From: Oscillospiraceae bacterium
GTDB lineage: Bacteria; Bacillota; Clostridia; Oscillospirales; Ruminococcaceae
NCBI GenBank assembly: GCA_014799395.1
Contig: JAAVID010000065.1
Location: forward strand, 1 to 40,209
Direction of reading: 5' to 3'
DNA: 40,209 nucleotides
Part shown: piece after piece, positions 7,496 through 16,079 of the stretch
Layout of the letters: every line of letters begins with the position of its first letter
How positions within the stretch are numbered: position 1 is the first letter of the stretch
Translations under genes and position numbers: made by a program
The notes under the pieces: model-generated
What the model saw: only the letters and a program-made list of their open reading frames with translations
What the model was told of the DNA's origin: nothing
Database searches by the model: none

Positions 7496-8056
7496 ATGTT
7501 TAGTAACTCCGATCATGACTACAGAGCTCGCCAAGACTTAAAAGGCGATGATAAATTTCGTTATGAAAACGGTTTGATGAACAATAATGAGCTTAGAAAT
7601 CTCGAGGCACGCTACGATTTAGATGACGCAAGCAAAAGACTTCGGGAAGAGGAAGAAAGACGTCGGGAAGATGACGGCCGCAACAGCACTTACAGCGGCA
7701 GCTCTTATAGCGGCAGCTCTTATAGCGGCGGCTCTTATAGCGGCGGCTCTTACAGCGGCAGCTCTTATAGCAGCGGCTCTTATAGCGGCGGTACTTACAT
7801 CGGCTTTCATGTGAAGAGGAGCCAAGAGTATTTGGAGCAGGCTTACTATTACAGCAAAATTGCAAATAACCCCCGCCTTCCTCAAAAAACAAGGCAGGAA
7901 GCCGCAGAAAAAGTTAAAATGTACACTAAAAAATCTCGCGCAGAAAATAAGAAGAGCGTAAAAAGAGCAAAAAAAGATTACCGCGAAGCTTCCAAGGGCA
8001 GTGTATGGGGAGTCATTATTGTTTTGGTTATCCTATATTTTGTGTTTTTTTCATGA
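7496..8056 (+). CDS. Tyr-Ser-Gly repeat protein with C-terminal membrane tail
   Basis: A 186-aa protein with no signal peptide. Residues 1-60 are charged and end in a helix (EEEERRRED). Residues 65-101 are a low-complexity run of about eight Ser-Tyr-Ser-Gly-Gly/Ser pentapeptides. Residues 105-165 form a Lys/Arg-rich helical stretch. Residues 168-186 are a single hydrophobic segment reaching the C-terminus, so it should be tail-anchored with the bulk in the cytosol. AAAGGAGG lies upstream of ATG 7496. No family recognised. The Tyr/Ser repeats beside a kinase locus could be phosphorylation or condensation-prone segments; that is speculation. Confidence 0.75.
   Translation: MFSNSDHDYRARQDLKGDDKFRYENGLMNNNELRNLEARYDLDDASKRLREEEERRREDDGRNSTYSGSSYSGSSYSGGSYSGGSYSGSSYSSGSYSGGTYIGFHVKRSQEYLEQAYYYSKIANNPRLPQKTRQEAAEKVKMYTKKSRAENKKSVKRAKKDYREASKGSVWGVIIVLVILYFVFFS
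7688..7798 (+). repeat. 15-bp coding tandem repeat (Ser-Tyr-Ser-Gly-Gly/Ser)
   Basis: Seven to eight units of a 15-bp motif (AGCGGCRGCTCTTAT-type) lie inside the gene at 7496. Units differ mostly by GGC/AGC and TAT/TAC swaps. Because the period is a multiple of 3, copy-number change would lengthen or shorten the protein without a frameshift. Confidence 0.85.
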
Positions 8057-8156
8057 TGCAGCGGTTTGGCAAACGTTTGCGATTGTCAGATCGCATTGAC
8101 TATTTTGATGTTCCCATAGCCAAAAGCTATTTGAATAGATACGCGGACACTTCCGC

Positions 8157-8204
8157 GAAAACCGAACGGCTCTTTCAAAGCGTCCGCCCGGCTGTTCGGT
8201 TTTC
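8157..8204 (+). terminator. Hairpin in the gap after the repeat protein
   Basis: Perfect 11-bp arms GAAAACCGAAC (8157-8167) and GTTCGGTTTTC (8194-8204) flank a 26-nt loop. The gap 8057-8252 has no gene. It also holds the 12-bp palindrome GCAAACGTTTGC (8069-8080) and a small GCGAT/ATCGC hairpin (8079-8094). The 3' arm ends in TTTTC, so terminator function is plausible but not certain. Confidence 0.45.
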
Positions 8205-8252
8205 ACACCTTGAGGCGGACGCGGAATTTAAATTTTTCAGGAGGAAATTATT

Positions 8253-8528
8253 ATGGTTAGTGCGAATGCAAGCGTTTATTTCAAAGCAGGTGAAATGCGT
8301 GACTTTACCGACGCGGACAAGAGCGGGATCAGTGAAAAGGTAGAGGCGGCATTGCTCAAGAAGTTCGGCGCGGACAAAAAATGGGACGTTCAGGTCACCT
8401 ATTCGGTAATAGGTGAGGGAGACGACGTTCAAGGAACTCTCAGCGTGTACTGCTACGAGGTTTCATCGCCTACCGAGGAGAGCGTCAACGCCGAGGTGAA
8501 AAACGTGCTCTCCAAGATGTTCGGCTGA
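8253..8528 (+). CDS. Small hypothetical protein
   Basis: A 91-aa soluble protein with a good GGAGG ribosome site in CAGGAGGAAATTATT before ATG 8253. The pattern is a beta-strand (ANASVYFKAG), an amphipathic helix (DKSGISEKVEAALLKKFG), then two strands (KKWDVQVTYSVIG, VQGTLSVYCYEV) and a final helix (VNAEVKNVLSKMFG). This is a compact alpha/beta fold. I recognise no family and no catalytic motif. It is followed 27 bp later by a zinc-ribbon protein gene on the same strand, so they probably form a transcription unit. Confidence 0.65.
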   Translation: MVSANASVYFKAGEMRDFTDADKSGISEKVEAALLKKFGADKKWDVQVTYSVIGEGDDVQGTLSVYCYEVSSPTEESVNAEVKNVLSKMFG

Positions 8529-8555
8529 TTTGGCGATTTAGGGGTGTGATACATA

Positions 8556-8879
8556 ATGTGCCCTAAATGTAAATCCGGCAGCTTGTCGCCCGCGACTTTG
8601 GGTTCGTCAAATTATCGCTGCAATGTCTGCGGTTACACGGAGTTCCGACCGTCGCCGTCCGTTGATACGTCGTCTTCCCGTCAAAGAATGAACAGCGCAA
8701 TGAACGGATTCAACAACGCGGCTGACAATCTTCGCCGTGCCGGACGCGCACAGAATGACGCAATGCAAAACTACCGTGATGCGCGAAAGTCGCAAAAGCA
8801 GGAAAAAAGCGGCAAGGGCGGCTGGCTCGTTGTTGTCGTTGTGGCGATCATTGTATTTTTCCTGTTGAACGGCGGATGA
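8556..8879 (+). CDS. Zinc-ribbon protein with C-terminal membrane anchor
   Basis: A 107-aa protein. Residues 2-25 are a four-Cys zinc ribbon (C2, C5, C22, C25; CPKC and CNVC). A Ser/Asn/Arg-rich linker (33-88) follows, then one hydrophobic segment (WLVVVVVAIIVFFLL, about 90-104) at the extreme C-terminus. The ribbon would face the cytosol. This is the small 'zinc ribbon plus TM' design frequent in Firmicutes, with no known biochemical role. The kinase at 5230-6249 has a similar CxxC/CxxC ribbon, a shared trait within this cluster. Confidence 0.7.
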   Translation: MCPKCKSGSLSPATLGSSNYRCNVCGYTEFRPSPSVDTSSSRQRMNSAMNGFNNAADNLRRAGRAQNDAMQNYRDARKSQKQEKSGKGGWLVVVVVAIIVFFLLNGG

Positions 8880-8892
8880 ATAAAATGCCATT

Positions 8893-8917
8893 CCCGAGCA
8901 GCACATCGCTGTTCGGG
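8893..8917 (+). terminator. Hairpin after the zinc-ribbon gene
   Basis: CCCGAGCAGC (8893-8902) pairs with GCTGTTCGGG (8908-8917) over 10 bp with one wobble and a 5-nt loop. The following ATAATT is only weakly T-rich, so this may be a pause/processing hairpin instead of a true terminator. Confidence 0.45.
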
Positions 8918-8959
8918 ATAATTCCGTAAAAGAAAAATGCGCGGCAAGGAGGAACGCTT

Positions 8960-9481
8960 ATGAAAAGACCTACACCGGAACAAATCGAGAAGCTGAAGCA
9001 TCTGATAACGGAAGAAGAATTGATCGCTTTCGCGGAGAGCGCGGCACAAGAAGAGACCGCGTTCCCAAAGGACGCGTTATGCGCCATATGCGGCGTGGAT
9101 TTCCTCGTGCGGAGGAAGCGGCTGCCAATGCTGAAGCGCGATCTGAAAAATCCGAGGATCAGACGTTTCATAGAGGATTTCGCAATCTATTTCAACCACT
9201 GCGCGATGTTTATCGGTATAAATGATAAAGGAAGTCCATACATTTCCTCGGGCGCTGTCATTCACGACCCGGAAAGATCTTGCGTAAACGGAGTAAATGT
9301 TGTTACCGAAAAGGGGACATTTGATATAAAAGATCGAAAGGAAAGGGCGCTGCTGCGGAAACTTGCATATCATTACACGAACCGGCGCGTAGCGCTTGAT
9401 TACGGGGGCGAAGCCGTATCTCGCAAGCCTCTTGTGCGTAATGTTCAAGGGCGAAGCGAATTTATGTCTTCTTGCGCTTGA
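8960..9481 (+). CDS. Hypothetical protein with one CxxC motif
   Basis: A 173-aa soluble protein. AAGGAGG lies upstream of ATG 8960. Residues 5-35 form an acidic helix (EQIEKLKHLITEEELIAFAES). C41 and C44 form a single CxxC (LCAICG). Residues 75-90 contain FAIYFNHCAMFIG, and the C-terminal part is basic. I recognise no family. A single CxxC could bind metal as a dimer or act in redox. The 3' end overlaps the promoter of the next gene, whose TTGACA begins at 9478, so the two genes are regulated separately. Confidence 0.6.
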   Translation: MKRPTPEQIEKLKHLITEEELIAFAESAAQEETAFPKDALCAICGVDFLVRRKRLPMLKRDLKNPRIRRFIEDFAIYFNHCAMFIGINDKGSPYISSGAVIHDPERSCVNGVNVVTEKGTFDIKDRKERALLRKLAYHYTNRRVALDYGGEAVSRKPLVRNVQGRSEFMSSCA

Positions 9482-9506
9482 CAATTTCAGCGGTATGTGT
9501 TATACT
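9478..9506 (+). promoter_or_regulatory. Sigma-A promoter for the propeller-like lipoprotein
   Basis: TTGACA (9478-9483), a 17-bp spacer and TATACT (9501-9506). The -35 overlaps the stop codon of the preceding gene. The start codon is 20 bp after the -10. Confidence 0.85.
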
Positions 9507-9525
9507 TTATGTCGGAGGAAGAGTT

Positions 9526-10788
9526 ATGAAAAAAAATCTGTTAATCATTACCGTTATACTTTTCTGTATTTTTATGACCGGTTGCAGCCGTTCCGAGCCG
9601 ACTAACGAACGCATGGCGTTTTCTACGGACAAAATGGGATACACCGACGAAGGCTTTGTGTTTACGCGCGGCGACAATATTCTGAGATACTTCGACATTG
9701 GGAGCGGTATGGAGACTGTTCTCTGCGCGCGCCCCGACTGTAGACACAAGCCCATTGAGGAAGGCAGAGATCGAGAGTGCTATGCGGATTATCAAGGCGG
9801 AGTAGACGCGGCTTTTATATATGATGGAAGGCTTTATGTTATTGCGCCAAGGATTGATGAAAACGGGTATGCGGGGGATTTCCTGAACAAGACTCTGTAC
9901 GTCTCCGAAGCGGGCGGTACAAACCGCAGGTCGCTCGCGGAGCTTGAAAACGTCGGAAATATACTGAGCTGTACCGTGAATGATAATTACCTTGCGGTAA
10001 CGTCGTATATAGACCTTGATTCGATAGTTATAATCGGTGCTACGGAAGCGGACGAGGAGCTGAGAAGCTCACTCCCCGAGAGGTGCGCGGCGGTAACGAT
10101 AATCGACCTCGGGAACGGAAAAACCGCGCGGCTGCAATACGAGCGCGGCTTTGGCATTACGGCAAACACACCGTATGTTGAAAACGGAAGTGTGACGTTT
10201 AAACTAAGCTATATTACCGAGGATATATTTTCCGGACTTGATGAAAAAATAGGTGAAATGACCGAAGAAGAGCTCGACGCGGCTATGTTCGAACTTAACG
10301 AAAAAATGAAGGACTATATGGCTGCCGAGCTCGTTCGATACGATATTAAAAGCGGTACGGAGGAAACGATCTGGTCGGGAGCTTCCGTTGCAGCAGTTGA
10401 CTATGGTCACGCACTAACGAGCGATGAGCGGGCTCGGTACTATGTTGTGGATCTCTCCGACGCGAATGCCGAAGCTCTTGATGAAAAATTCAACGGTTAC
10501 AGCGGCGTGATCTGCGATACGGGTATAATGCTGTACAAATATGAAAGCGGCGTAAACTCCTATCCCGCGTTTTTTTACGATTTCGAGACCAAAAAGGTCT
10601 CCGAAAGCGGCGAATATCCCGCGGGTTGTTCAATCAACGGTGTTACCGATAATATTGTCTATATATTATGCTTTGAAGATAACGGCGATCAGTTTTACGG
10701 TTGGGTAGATAAAGCAGACTTTTTTAGCGGGAAGATTGACAGCACGGACAAAATCAATCAGCTTGGAGGATTTTACGAATTTAATTAG
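9526..10788 (+). CDS. Beta-propeller-like lipoprotein (DUF5050-type)
   Basis: A 420-aa lipoprotein. The signal peptide ends at FMTGC (Cys20). The mature part consists of repeated short beta-strand units (GFVFTRGDNILRYFD, AFIYDGRLYVIAP, KTLYVSEAGG), as in propellers. A Cys/His cluster, LCARPDCRHKPIEE...C-A, at about residues 69-86 matches a motif I recall from clostridial lipoproteins of this kind. Function unknown; probably surface sensing or ligand binding. ATG 9526 follows CGGAGG (9513-9518); an upstream in-frame start at 9472 would precede the promoter and is rejected. Confidence 0.75.
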   Translation: MKKNLLIITVILFCIFMTGCSRSEPTNERMAFSTDKMGYTDEGFVFTRGDNILRYFDIGSGMETVLCARPDCRHKPIEEGRDRECYADYQGGVDAAFIYDGRLYVIAPRIDENGYAGDFLNKTLYVSEAGGTNRRSLAELENVGNILSCTVNDNYLAVTSYIDLDSIVIIGATEADEELRSSLPERCAAVTIIDLGNGKTARLQYERGFGITANTPYVENGSVTFKLSYITEDIFSGLDEKIGEMTEEELDAAMFELNEKMKDYMAAELVRYDIKSGTEETIWSGASVAAVDYGHALTSDERARYYVVDLSDANAEALDEKFNGYSGVICDTGIMLYKYESGVNSYPAFFYDFETKKVSESGEYPAGCSINGVTDNIVYILCFEDNGDQFYGWVDKADFFSGKIDSTDKINQLGGFYEFN

Positions 10789-10868
10789 CATATTTAGTTT
10801 TATACGGCGAAAAACAAACGATGCTTTGTGATATACGGAGTACAAATTCGGGAGGGTAAATTTCAATT

Positions 10869-12245
10869 ATGAATAGCATAAAAAAAACTTTTCTGTGCGC
10901 CGCCGTTTTAACATCGACGCTGCTTTCGGGCTGTGGCGGGACAATTTCGGATATAAGCGTCGGCGGTGAGTCCGAAAGCTCCTACAGCGATTTGTCGAGC
11001 AGCACGGACAGTATACCCGAAATTCCCGAGGAAAATGTTCTGAATTGGGGAATACCAAGCATTGCCGCCGTTTCCGATGAAACAGTAAACGCACTTAACA
11101 GAACGCTTTACGAAAAGGGTTATGACTTCGGGGTAAAATTTACGGAACTTGATTTCGGAGATTATAAAAACGCGCTTATGAGCGAAAAAAACGTGCTTGA
11201 TATCGCTTCTACGGGGCTTGACAACGAAAAAGATATGTCGATATACGAGATCATGAGCGCGGATATTTTCGAGAAACTCGATGACCGTCTTTCGGGCAGC
11301 GAACTGTACTCGCTTATCCCAACGCAGCTGTGGAACAGTGTTACGCTTGACGGCAGCATATATACCGTTCCGTCGGCAGGTCAATATTACGAGGGGATAA
11401 CGTTGTTCGGCAACGGTTCGGCGAGCTTGGAAGAGGGCTTTACCGCCGACGAACTGTATAATGCGCTGGGCGCGGACGGAAAAATGTTTTTCGCGAGCAC
11501 GGACGGTCTTGAGATAATGGAACTGTGCGGCTTTGAGGTCACGCACGAGGGAATGCTGATATCGGAGACCGCAAAGGCGGTAAGCCCGCTTGACTGCACC
11601 GAATGCGTTGATATGCTCCGTGCGCTGAATACGCTCAAAACCGAGGGCAGGCTCATTGAAAATTCGGGTGGAGAGAGCGAGTGTGTTCTCGCTTTTGACT
11701 ATGACAAAACTGCCGCCAACAAACCGCTGTTTTCCGTAAAGAGCCGCGTTAATACGGTATACGGTGCTTCAACGGGGATATTGAAAACTTCCGAAAAAAA
11801 AGATAACGCATTTAAGTTGCTTGAGAGCCTGCGCAAGGATGCGGAGCTTGCTAACTTGCTGATCTACGGCGCAGGTTATTCCGAAAAGGACGGACGTGCG
11901 GTAAGCGCAAGCGGAGCTCCGATAGAAACGGGCCTTTTGAAAAAGGTTGTGTTCGGTTTGAACGGAAATTTACTGTTCGCAGACGACGGCATTGCAACCT
12001 TTGGAACCACAAAGGAATTGTTTGACGCTTACAACGAGCACACCGTCGAATCAAATGTGAGCGGAATGATTTTCGACAATTATACGCTTGAACTGAAACA
12101 GGCGCTCAGCAAGGTCGGCAAGCTGTGGCAAAGCTCAGACTTTGAAAAAGATCTCGCAGACCTCCGTCAACAGCTTAACGACGCCGGTATTCAAAAACTT
12201 GTTGACGAAATGAATGAGAAAATCGGTGAGAAATATGGAGCTTAG
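10869..12245 (+). CDS. Solute-binding-protein-like lipoprotein linked to an ABC-2 exporter
   Basis: A 458-aa lipoprotein (signal peptide, lipobox LLSGC, Cys22; Ser/Glu linker to about residue 60). The rest resembles a family-1 extracellular solute-binding fold: LNWGIPS... start, KNVLDIASTGLD, YTVPSAGQYYEGITLFGNG, and a C-terminal helical region. It overlaps the downstream ATPase gene by 11 bp, so the two are translationally coupled. Such binding folds normally serve importers. The partner permease here looks like an ABC-2 (export or lipid/peptide handling) type, which is an odd pairing. It could instead be a substrate chaperone or sensor. Confidence 0.7.
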   Translation: MNSIKKTFLCAAVLTSTLLSGCGGTISDISVGGESESSYSDLSSSTDSIPEIPEENVLNWGIPSIAAVSDETVNALNRTLYEKGYDFGVKFTELDFGDYKNALMSEKNVLDIASTGLDNEKDMSIYEIMSADIFEKLDDRLSGSELYSLIPTQLWNSVTLDGSIYTVPSAGQYYEGITLFGNGSASLEEGFTADELYNALGADGKMFFASTDGLEIMELCGFEVTHEGMLISETAKAVSPLDCTECVDMLRALNTLKTEGRLIENSGGESECVLAFDYDKTAANKPLFSVKSRVNTVYGASTGILKTSEKKDNAFKLLESLRKDAELANLLIYGAGYSEKDGRAVSASGAPIETGLLKKVVFGLNGNLLFADDGIATFGTTKELFDAYNEHTVESNVSGMIFDNYTLELKQALSKVGKLWQSSDFEKDLADLRQQLNDAGIQKLVDEMNEKIGEKYGA

Positions 12246-13104
12246 TATTTCGGGTCTTACGAAAAAGTATGGGACAACGCTCGCGCTGAATAATTTTGAT
12301 TACACGTTCACGGCGGGAGTTTACGGGCTTCTCGGACCCAACGGCGCGGGGAAATCCACGCTGATGAACATCATCACCGATAATTTAAAGCCCTCGGGCG
12401 GAGAGGTGAAATTTGACGGAAAACCGACGACGGAAAACGCGAAAACGGCAGCGGAATTCCGTGCGGAATTGGGCTTTATGCCGCAGCAGCAGGGACTTTA
12501 CCCTAACTTCACGTTGGAGCGTTTTTTGTATTATATGGCGGCGCTGAAGGGTTTGGAAAAATCTATCGCTCGTGAACAAATAAAAAAAATCGTAAGATCG
12601 GTCAATCTCGAGGGCTGCGAAAAAAAGAGGCTCGGAGGCTTTTCGGGCGGAATGAAACAGCGCGCGCTGATAGCGCAAGCAATGCTCGGCGACCCGAAAA
12701 TAATAATTCTCGATGAGCCGACCGCGGGTCTCGACCCGAAGGAGCGCATCAGAATACGAAATCTGATTGCCGAGATAGCGTTTGAAAAAATCGTGATAAT
12801 CGCGACGCACGTCGTATCGGATATCGAATTCATAGCGAAAGAGGTGCTGCTTTTGAAAAAGGGTAAACTTATCGACAGCGGCGCGCCGCATTTGCTGTGC
12901 GAAAAAATTTCGGGCAAGGTATTCGAGATAACCGCGTCGGGAAGCGACCTCGGCGGCATTTCCGAAAAATATAAAATCGGGAATATCTCTAAGGACGAGG
13001 ATAATATTTACGTGCGGATCATCTCCGAAAACGCCCCCGAAGAATACAATTATAAATTCAAAAAGCCCGACCTTGAAGACCTTTATTTATACTATTTCGA
13101 TTGA
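12235..13104 (+). CDS. ABC transporter ATP-binding protein
   Basis: A 289-aa ATPase with Walker A GPNGAGKST, Q-loop region FMPQQQGLYP, signature FSGGMKQR, Walker B IIILDEPTAGLDP and switch His in ATHVV, so it should hydrolyse ATP. After about residue 215 it has an extra C-terminal domain (KVFEITASGSDLG...), as in ABC-2 export ATPases. I place the start at ATG 12235, where the protein reads MELSISGLTKKYG; it overlaps the previous gene. It energises the permease encoded 7 bp downstream. Confidence 0.9.
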   Translation: MELSISGLTKKYGTTLALNNFDYTFTAGVYGLLGPNGAGKSTLMNIITDNLKPSGGEVKFDGKPTTENAKTAAEFRAELGFMPQQQGLYPNFTLERFLYYMAALKGLEKSIAREQIKKIVRSVNLEGCEKKRLGGFSGGMKQRALIAQAMLGDPKIIILDEPTAGLDPKERIRIRNLIAEIAFEKIVIIATHVVSDIEFIAKEVLLLKKGKLIDSGAPHLLCEKISGKVFEITASGSDLGGISEKYKIGNISKDEDNIYVRIISENAPEEYNYKFKKPDLEDLYLYYFD

Positions 13105-13111
13105 GGCGCGT

Positions 13112-15298
13112 ATGAGAATTTTTTTGAACGAGACCGCGAAAATATTTCTGAAAAAATCCACGCTCGGGCTGCTTCTCGCGCTCGCAATATTGAATGGCGT
13201 ATTGCTTTGGGTGAACGAAAGCAACAATAGCGAGTATTACGCGCCGCAGCAGTACAAAGCCGTTTACGAGAATTTAGAGGGAATGTCCGCCGAGGAAGCG
13301 TGCGAATTTCTGAACTCGAAATCGGAATTGCTTGAATTGATTTTCGGGCTTTTATTCGGGAATTTGAACGACGTTTCCGATGAGAATATCGACATTGAAG
13401 AGCTGCAAAAAATTTACGAAAACGGCGAATATCTTACCTACACCAACAATTTTTTCGCCGAAAAACAGCTTTTGAGCGCGGTTCTGAACGAGGTCGGGCA
13501 GTGTGCGGATTACGAAAATTATTTGCAAAAAATCGATAGCGAAGCGGAAAAAATGCAGTCGATCTCGCTTTTTTCCGACCCGAATACCTTTGGATATAAA
13601 AACGCAGTCCGCACGCCGAGGGATTTTTCGCATTTGAAAGGCAGCGTGCTTCAAGTTGCGCCGTCAAGGGGCGTGGAGATGGCGACTGACTTTCTCGTCA
13701 CTGACCTGTTGGTTTTTGTTTTTATAGTTGCCGCCGTCGTTTCAATAGTAACGCGCGAAAAAGAACTTGGACAGATAATACTCACGCGAACGGCGAAAAA
13801 CGGGCGCGCGGCTCTTGGAATATCCAAACTTTTCGCGTGCTTTTTCACGGCGCTTGTCGGAGGAATAATCCTTTGGAGCGTGAATTTCGCGGCGGCGGGA
13901 TTTACGTACGGCTTTGGCGACATAACGCGGCAGATCCAATCGGCGTACGGCTTTGGCGGGGGCAATTTGAAAATTTCCGTCGCACAATTTTTCGCGCTTT
14001 TCCTGTTTGCGAAATTATTCGTGTATTTTATTTTAGCGGCTTTCTCGTATCTGCTTGCAGTCGTTATAAACAATTCGCCGATATTATTCGGCGCGCTCAT
14101 TGCGTTCTTGGGAGCGGAAGGCGCGCTGTATTATTCGATCGACGACGCGTCGTTTTTTTCTCCGCTGAAATATATAAATCTGATCTCCTACGCCAAAACG
14201 GACAAATATTTTTCGCGGTATTTGAACCTGAATTTCTTCGGACAGCCCGTGAACGTAATGCCGATTTTCGCGATAACGGCGGGATTTTTCTTTGTTCTGT
14301 TTTCCGCGGCGGCTGTAGTTGCTTTCTCAAAAAGATCGGCGATAAAAACGTCAAGAACGCGGCTTCCGAGAGCAAATTTATTCGCGGGCAGAACTACAAA
14401 AATCTTCCCTCACGAGTGCTATAAAATTTTTATCGGCGAAAAGGCGCTGTTTATTCTGTTCGCCTTTTTCGCACTTACAATGCTGTTTTACAAACCTATG
14501 AGGGAAAGTTTCCGCGATATGGACGCGGTTTACTACAAGCAGTATATGCTGGAATTGGAGGGCGAATTTAACGGCGAAAAGCAGCAATATTTGCTCGAAA
14601 AGCAAGCGGAATTTGAAAATATCGAGCGTGAAATGCAGAACGCGGACGGCTACGGTATTATGCGTTATCAAAAGCTCCTCGCGCCGAAAAACGCGTTTGA
14701 AAAAGTTCTCGAGCACGCGGAATATCTAAAAACCACCGACGTCGGAGAATTCTTGTACGACAGCGGATATGAGCTGCTCACGGGCGGCTCGGGAAATACC
14801 GACGTTCTGCTCGCGCTGCTTGCGATGACGATGACGCTTATCTGTCTTGCCGGAGCATATTCCGCTGAATATCAGACTTGCGCGAACGTGCTTTTAAATT
14901 CGACCCCGAACGGACGCGGACGGACGTTCCGAGCAAAATTTTTTATCGGAATTATTATCATTTCAGCTATTTTTTTGATAACCTACGCGCCGTATTTTTA
15001 CAACGTTCTGAACGCCTACGGAGTACGCGGGATAAACGCTCCCGCGTGCTCGATGGAAACGCTTTCCGACCGGAATATTTCGATCTTTCAATATTTGATA
15101 CTTCTTTCCGCAAAGCGTTATCTGGCGATGATTTTGGCGATGCTGATAATATTTTTTATTTCAACGAAACTGAAAAGCCGTGTGGCGACCTTGCTCGCGG
15201 GAGCAAGCGTTCTGATACTTCCGATTTTGATAACCCTGCTCGGCGTCGACGTTTTTAAGTACGTTCTGCTTGATCCGTTTATAATTGGAAATGTGTAA
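13112..15298 (+). CDS. Large ABC-2 type permease
   Basis: A 728-aa polytopic membrane protein. A first membrane helix (about 17-35) is followed by a long extracytoplasmic loop (36-190). Then come several helices (about 190-400), a second, similar half beginning with another helix (about 445), a second extracytoplasmic loop, and a final helix bundle to the C-terminus. The two-fold 'helix - big loop - helix bundle' layout looks like an internal duplication of an ABC-2 permease, so one chain could form the whole pore. GAGG before ATG 13112 supports this start. Substrate unknown; the lipoprotein and ATPase upstream form one operon with it. Confidence 0.8.
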   Translation: MRIFLNETAKIFLKKSTLGLLLALAILNGVLLWVNESNNSEYYAPQQYKAVYENLEGMSAEEACEFLNSKSELLELIFGLLFGNLNDVSDENIDIEELQKIYENGEYLTYTNNFFAEKQLLSAVLNEVGQCADYENYLQKIDSEAEKMQSISLFSDPNTFGYKNAVRTPRDFSHLKGSVLQVAPSRGVEMATDFLVTDLLVFVFIVAAVVSIVTREKELGQIILTRTAKNGRAALGISKLFACFFTALVGGIILWSVNFAAAGFTYGFGDITRQIQSAYGFGGGNLKISVAQFFALFLFAKLFVYFILAAFSYLLAVVINNSPILFGALIAFLGAEGALYYSIDDASFFSPLKYINLISYAKTDKYFSRYLNLNFFGQPVNVMPIFAITAGFFFVLFSAAAVVAFSKRSAIKTSRTRLPRANLFAGRTTKIFPHECYKIFIGEKALFILFAFFALTMLFYKPMRESFRDMDAVYYKQYMLELEGEFNGEKQQYLLEKQAEFENIEREMQNADGYGIMRYQKLLAPKNAFEKVLEHAEYLKTTDVGEFLYDSGYELLTGGSGNTDVLLALLAMTMTLICLAGAYSAEYQTCANVLLNSTPNGRGRTFRAKFFIGIIIISAIFLITYAPYFYNVLNAYGVRGINAPACSMETLSDRNISIFQYLILLSAKRYLAMILAMLIIFFISTKLKSRVATLLAGASVLILPILITLLGVDVFKYVLLDPFIIGNV

Positions 15299-15311
15299 AC
15301 CGCATATGCAA

Positions 15312-15344
15312 CAAGCCCCGAAACCTAAACAGTGTCGGGGCTTG
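15312..15344 (+). terminator. Terminator of the lipoprotein-ABC operon
   Basis: CAAGCCCCGA (15312-15321) and TCGGGGCTTG (15335-15344) form a perfect 10-bp stem with a 13-nt loop, 14 bp after the permease stop. The tail is only moderately T-rich. Confidence 0.7.
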
Positions 15345-15470
15345 CTACTGTTTATTATATCACTTATCCGACACAAAAACAATTTTTTTAATTGAAAATC
15401 ATCTAATAATGACAGATAATTACCAAAATATATAATATGTCAAGTAATAATTAAACGCACAAAGTGTTCC

Positions 15471-15499
15471 TTGCATTCCAATTAAAAAAATGCTATAAT
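15471..15499 (+). promoter_or_regulatory. Promoter of the ECF sigma operon
   Basis: TTGCAT (15471-15476), 17-bp spacer, TATAAT (15494-15499), 32 bp before the start at 15531. This is a housekeeping-type promoter. No obvious second, ECF-type autoregulatory motif was found in the AT-rich gap 15345-15470. Confidence 0.8.
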
Positions 15500-15530
15500 T
15501 TTTATGTAGACACCAAAAGGAGGGATGGCA

Positions 15531-16079
15531 ATGATTGAAGCTGCGTTTTCTGTGCTTGAGGACGATGGGCAAAGAAATGAGCTTGCTGCCTTTTACGCCG
15601 AGTATAAGGAGCGGTTTTGTTGTATCGCGTATTCAAAGTTGAATAATTGTGCGGACGCTGAGGACGCGGTTCAAGAAGTTTTTTCGCAGATAGCGGATAA
15701 GCCCGATAAATTCTTTGAAATTCCTTCGGATATGAGACTCGCTTATGTCGATGTAATGGTAAGGAATACCGCTGTTGACATATTCAACGCCAAAAATAAA
15801 GTTCATATTGAAGAATTAGATGAAGAACTCGAAGATGATAATGTCTCTCTCGAAGACGAATTGTTCGGAAAAGTATCGCACGATGAGATACTTGCATTTA
15901 TGGAACAGCTTCCGACAGCGCAGAAAAACGTATTGCTACTGCATTGCTATGTTGGATTAACGATTTATGAGACCGCACAAAGGCTGAATATTTCGTTGAA
16001 TTCCGCTAACAAACGACTGAAGTCGGCACGCGGGGAGATAAAGCGATTTATTGATGAAAGGAGCGCAGAAAATGAGTGA
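15531..16079 (+). CDS. ECF-type RNA polymerase sigma factor
   Basis: A 182-aa sigma-70 family protein. Region 2 is at about residues 15-90: YKERFCCIAYSKLNNCADAEDAVQEVF is the core-binding and -10 recognition part. A short acidic linker follows (EELDEELEDDNVSLEDE). Region 4 is at about 125-178 (LPTAQKNVLLLHCYVGLTIYE, then the -35-binding helix-turn-helix ETAQRLNISLNSANKRL). It directs RNA polymerase to a dedicated promoter set. ATG 15531 is chosen because GGAGG (15519-15523) is 7 nt upstream; the in-frame ATG 15525 touches it. The stop overlaps the next gene, the candidate anti-sigma factor. Confidence 0.88.
   Translation: MIEAAFSVLEDDGQRNELAAFYAEYKERFCCIAYSKLNNCADAEDAVQEVFSQIADKPDKFFEIPSDMRLAYVDVMVRNTAVDIFNAKNKVHIEELDEELEDDNVSLEDELFGKVSHDEILAFMEQLPTAQKNVLLLHCYVGLTIYETAQRLNISLNSANKRLKSARGEIKRFIDERSAENE

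Noticed and set aside
7593-7892. Antisense and alternative-frame readings of the 15-bp repeat (Ala- or Cys/Arg-rich proteins)
   Set aside because: They are shadows of the Ser-Tyr-Gly repeat; none has a ribosome site, whereas the plus-strand frame at 7496 has a strong one and continues through non-repetitive sequence.
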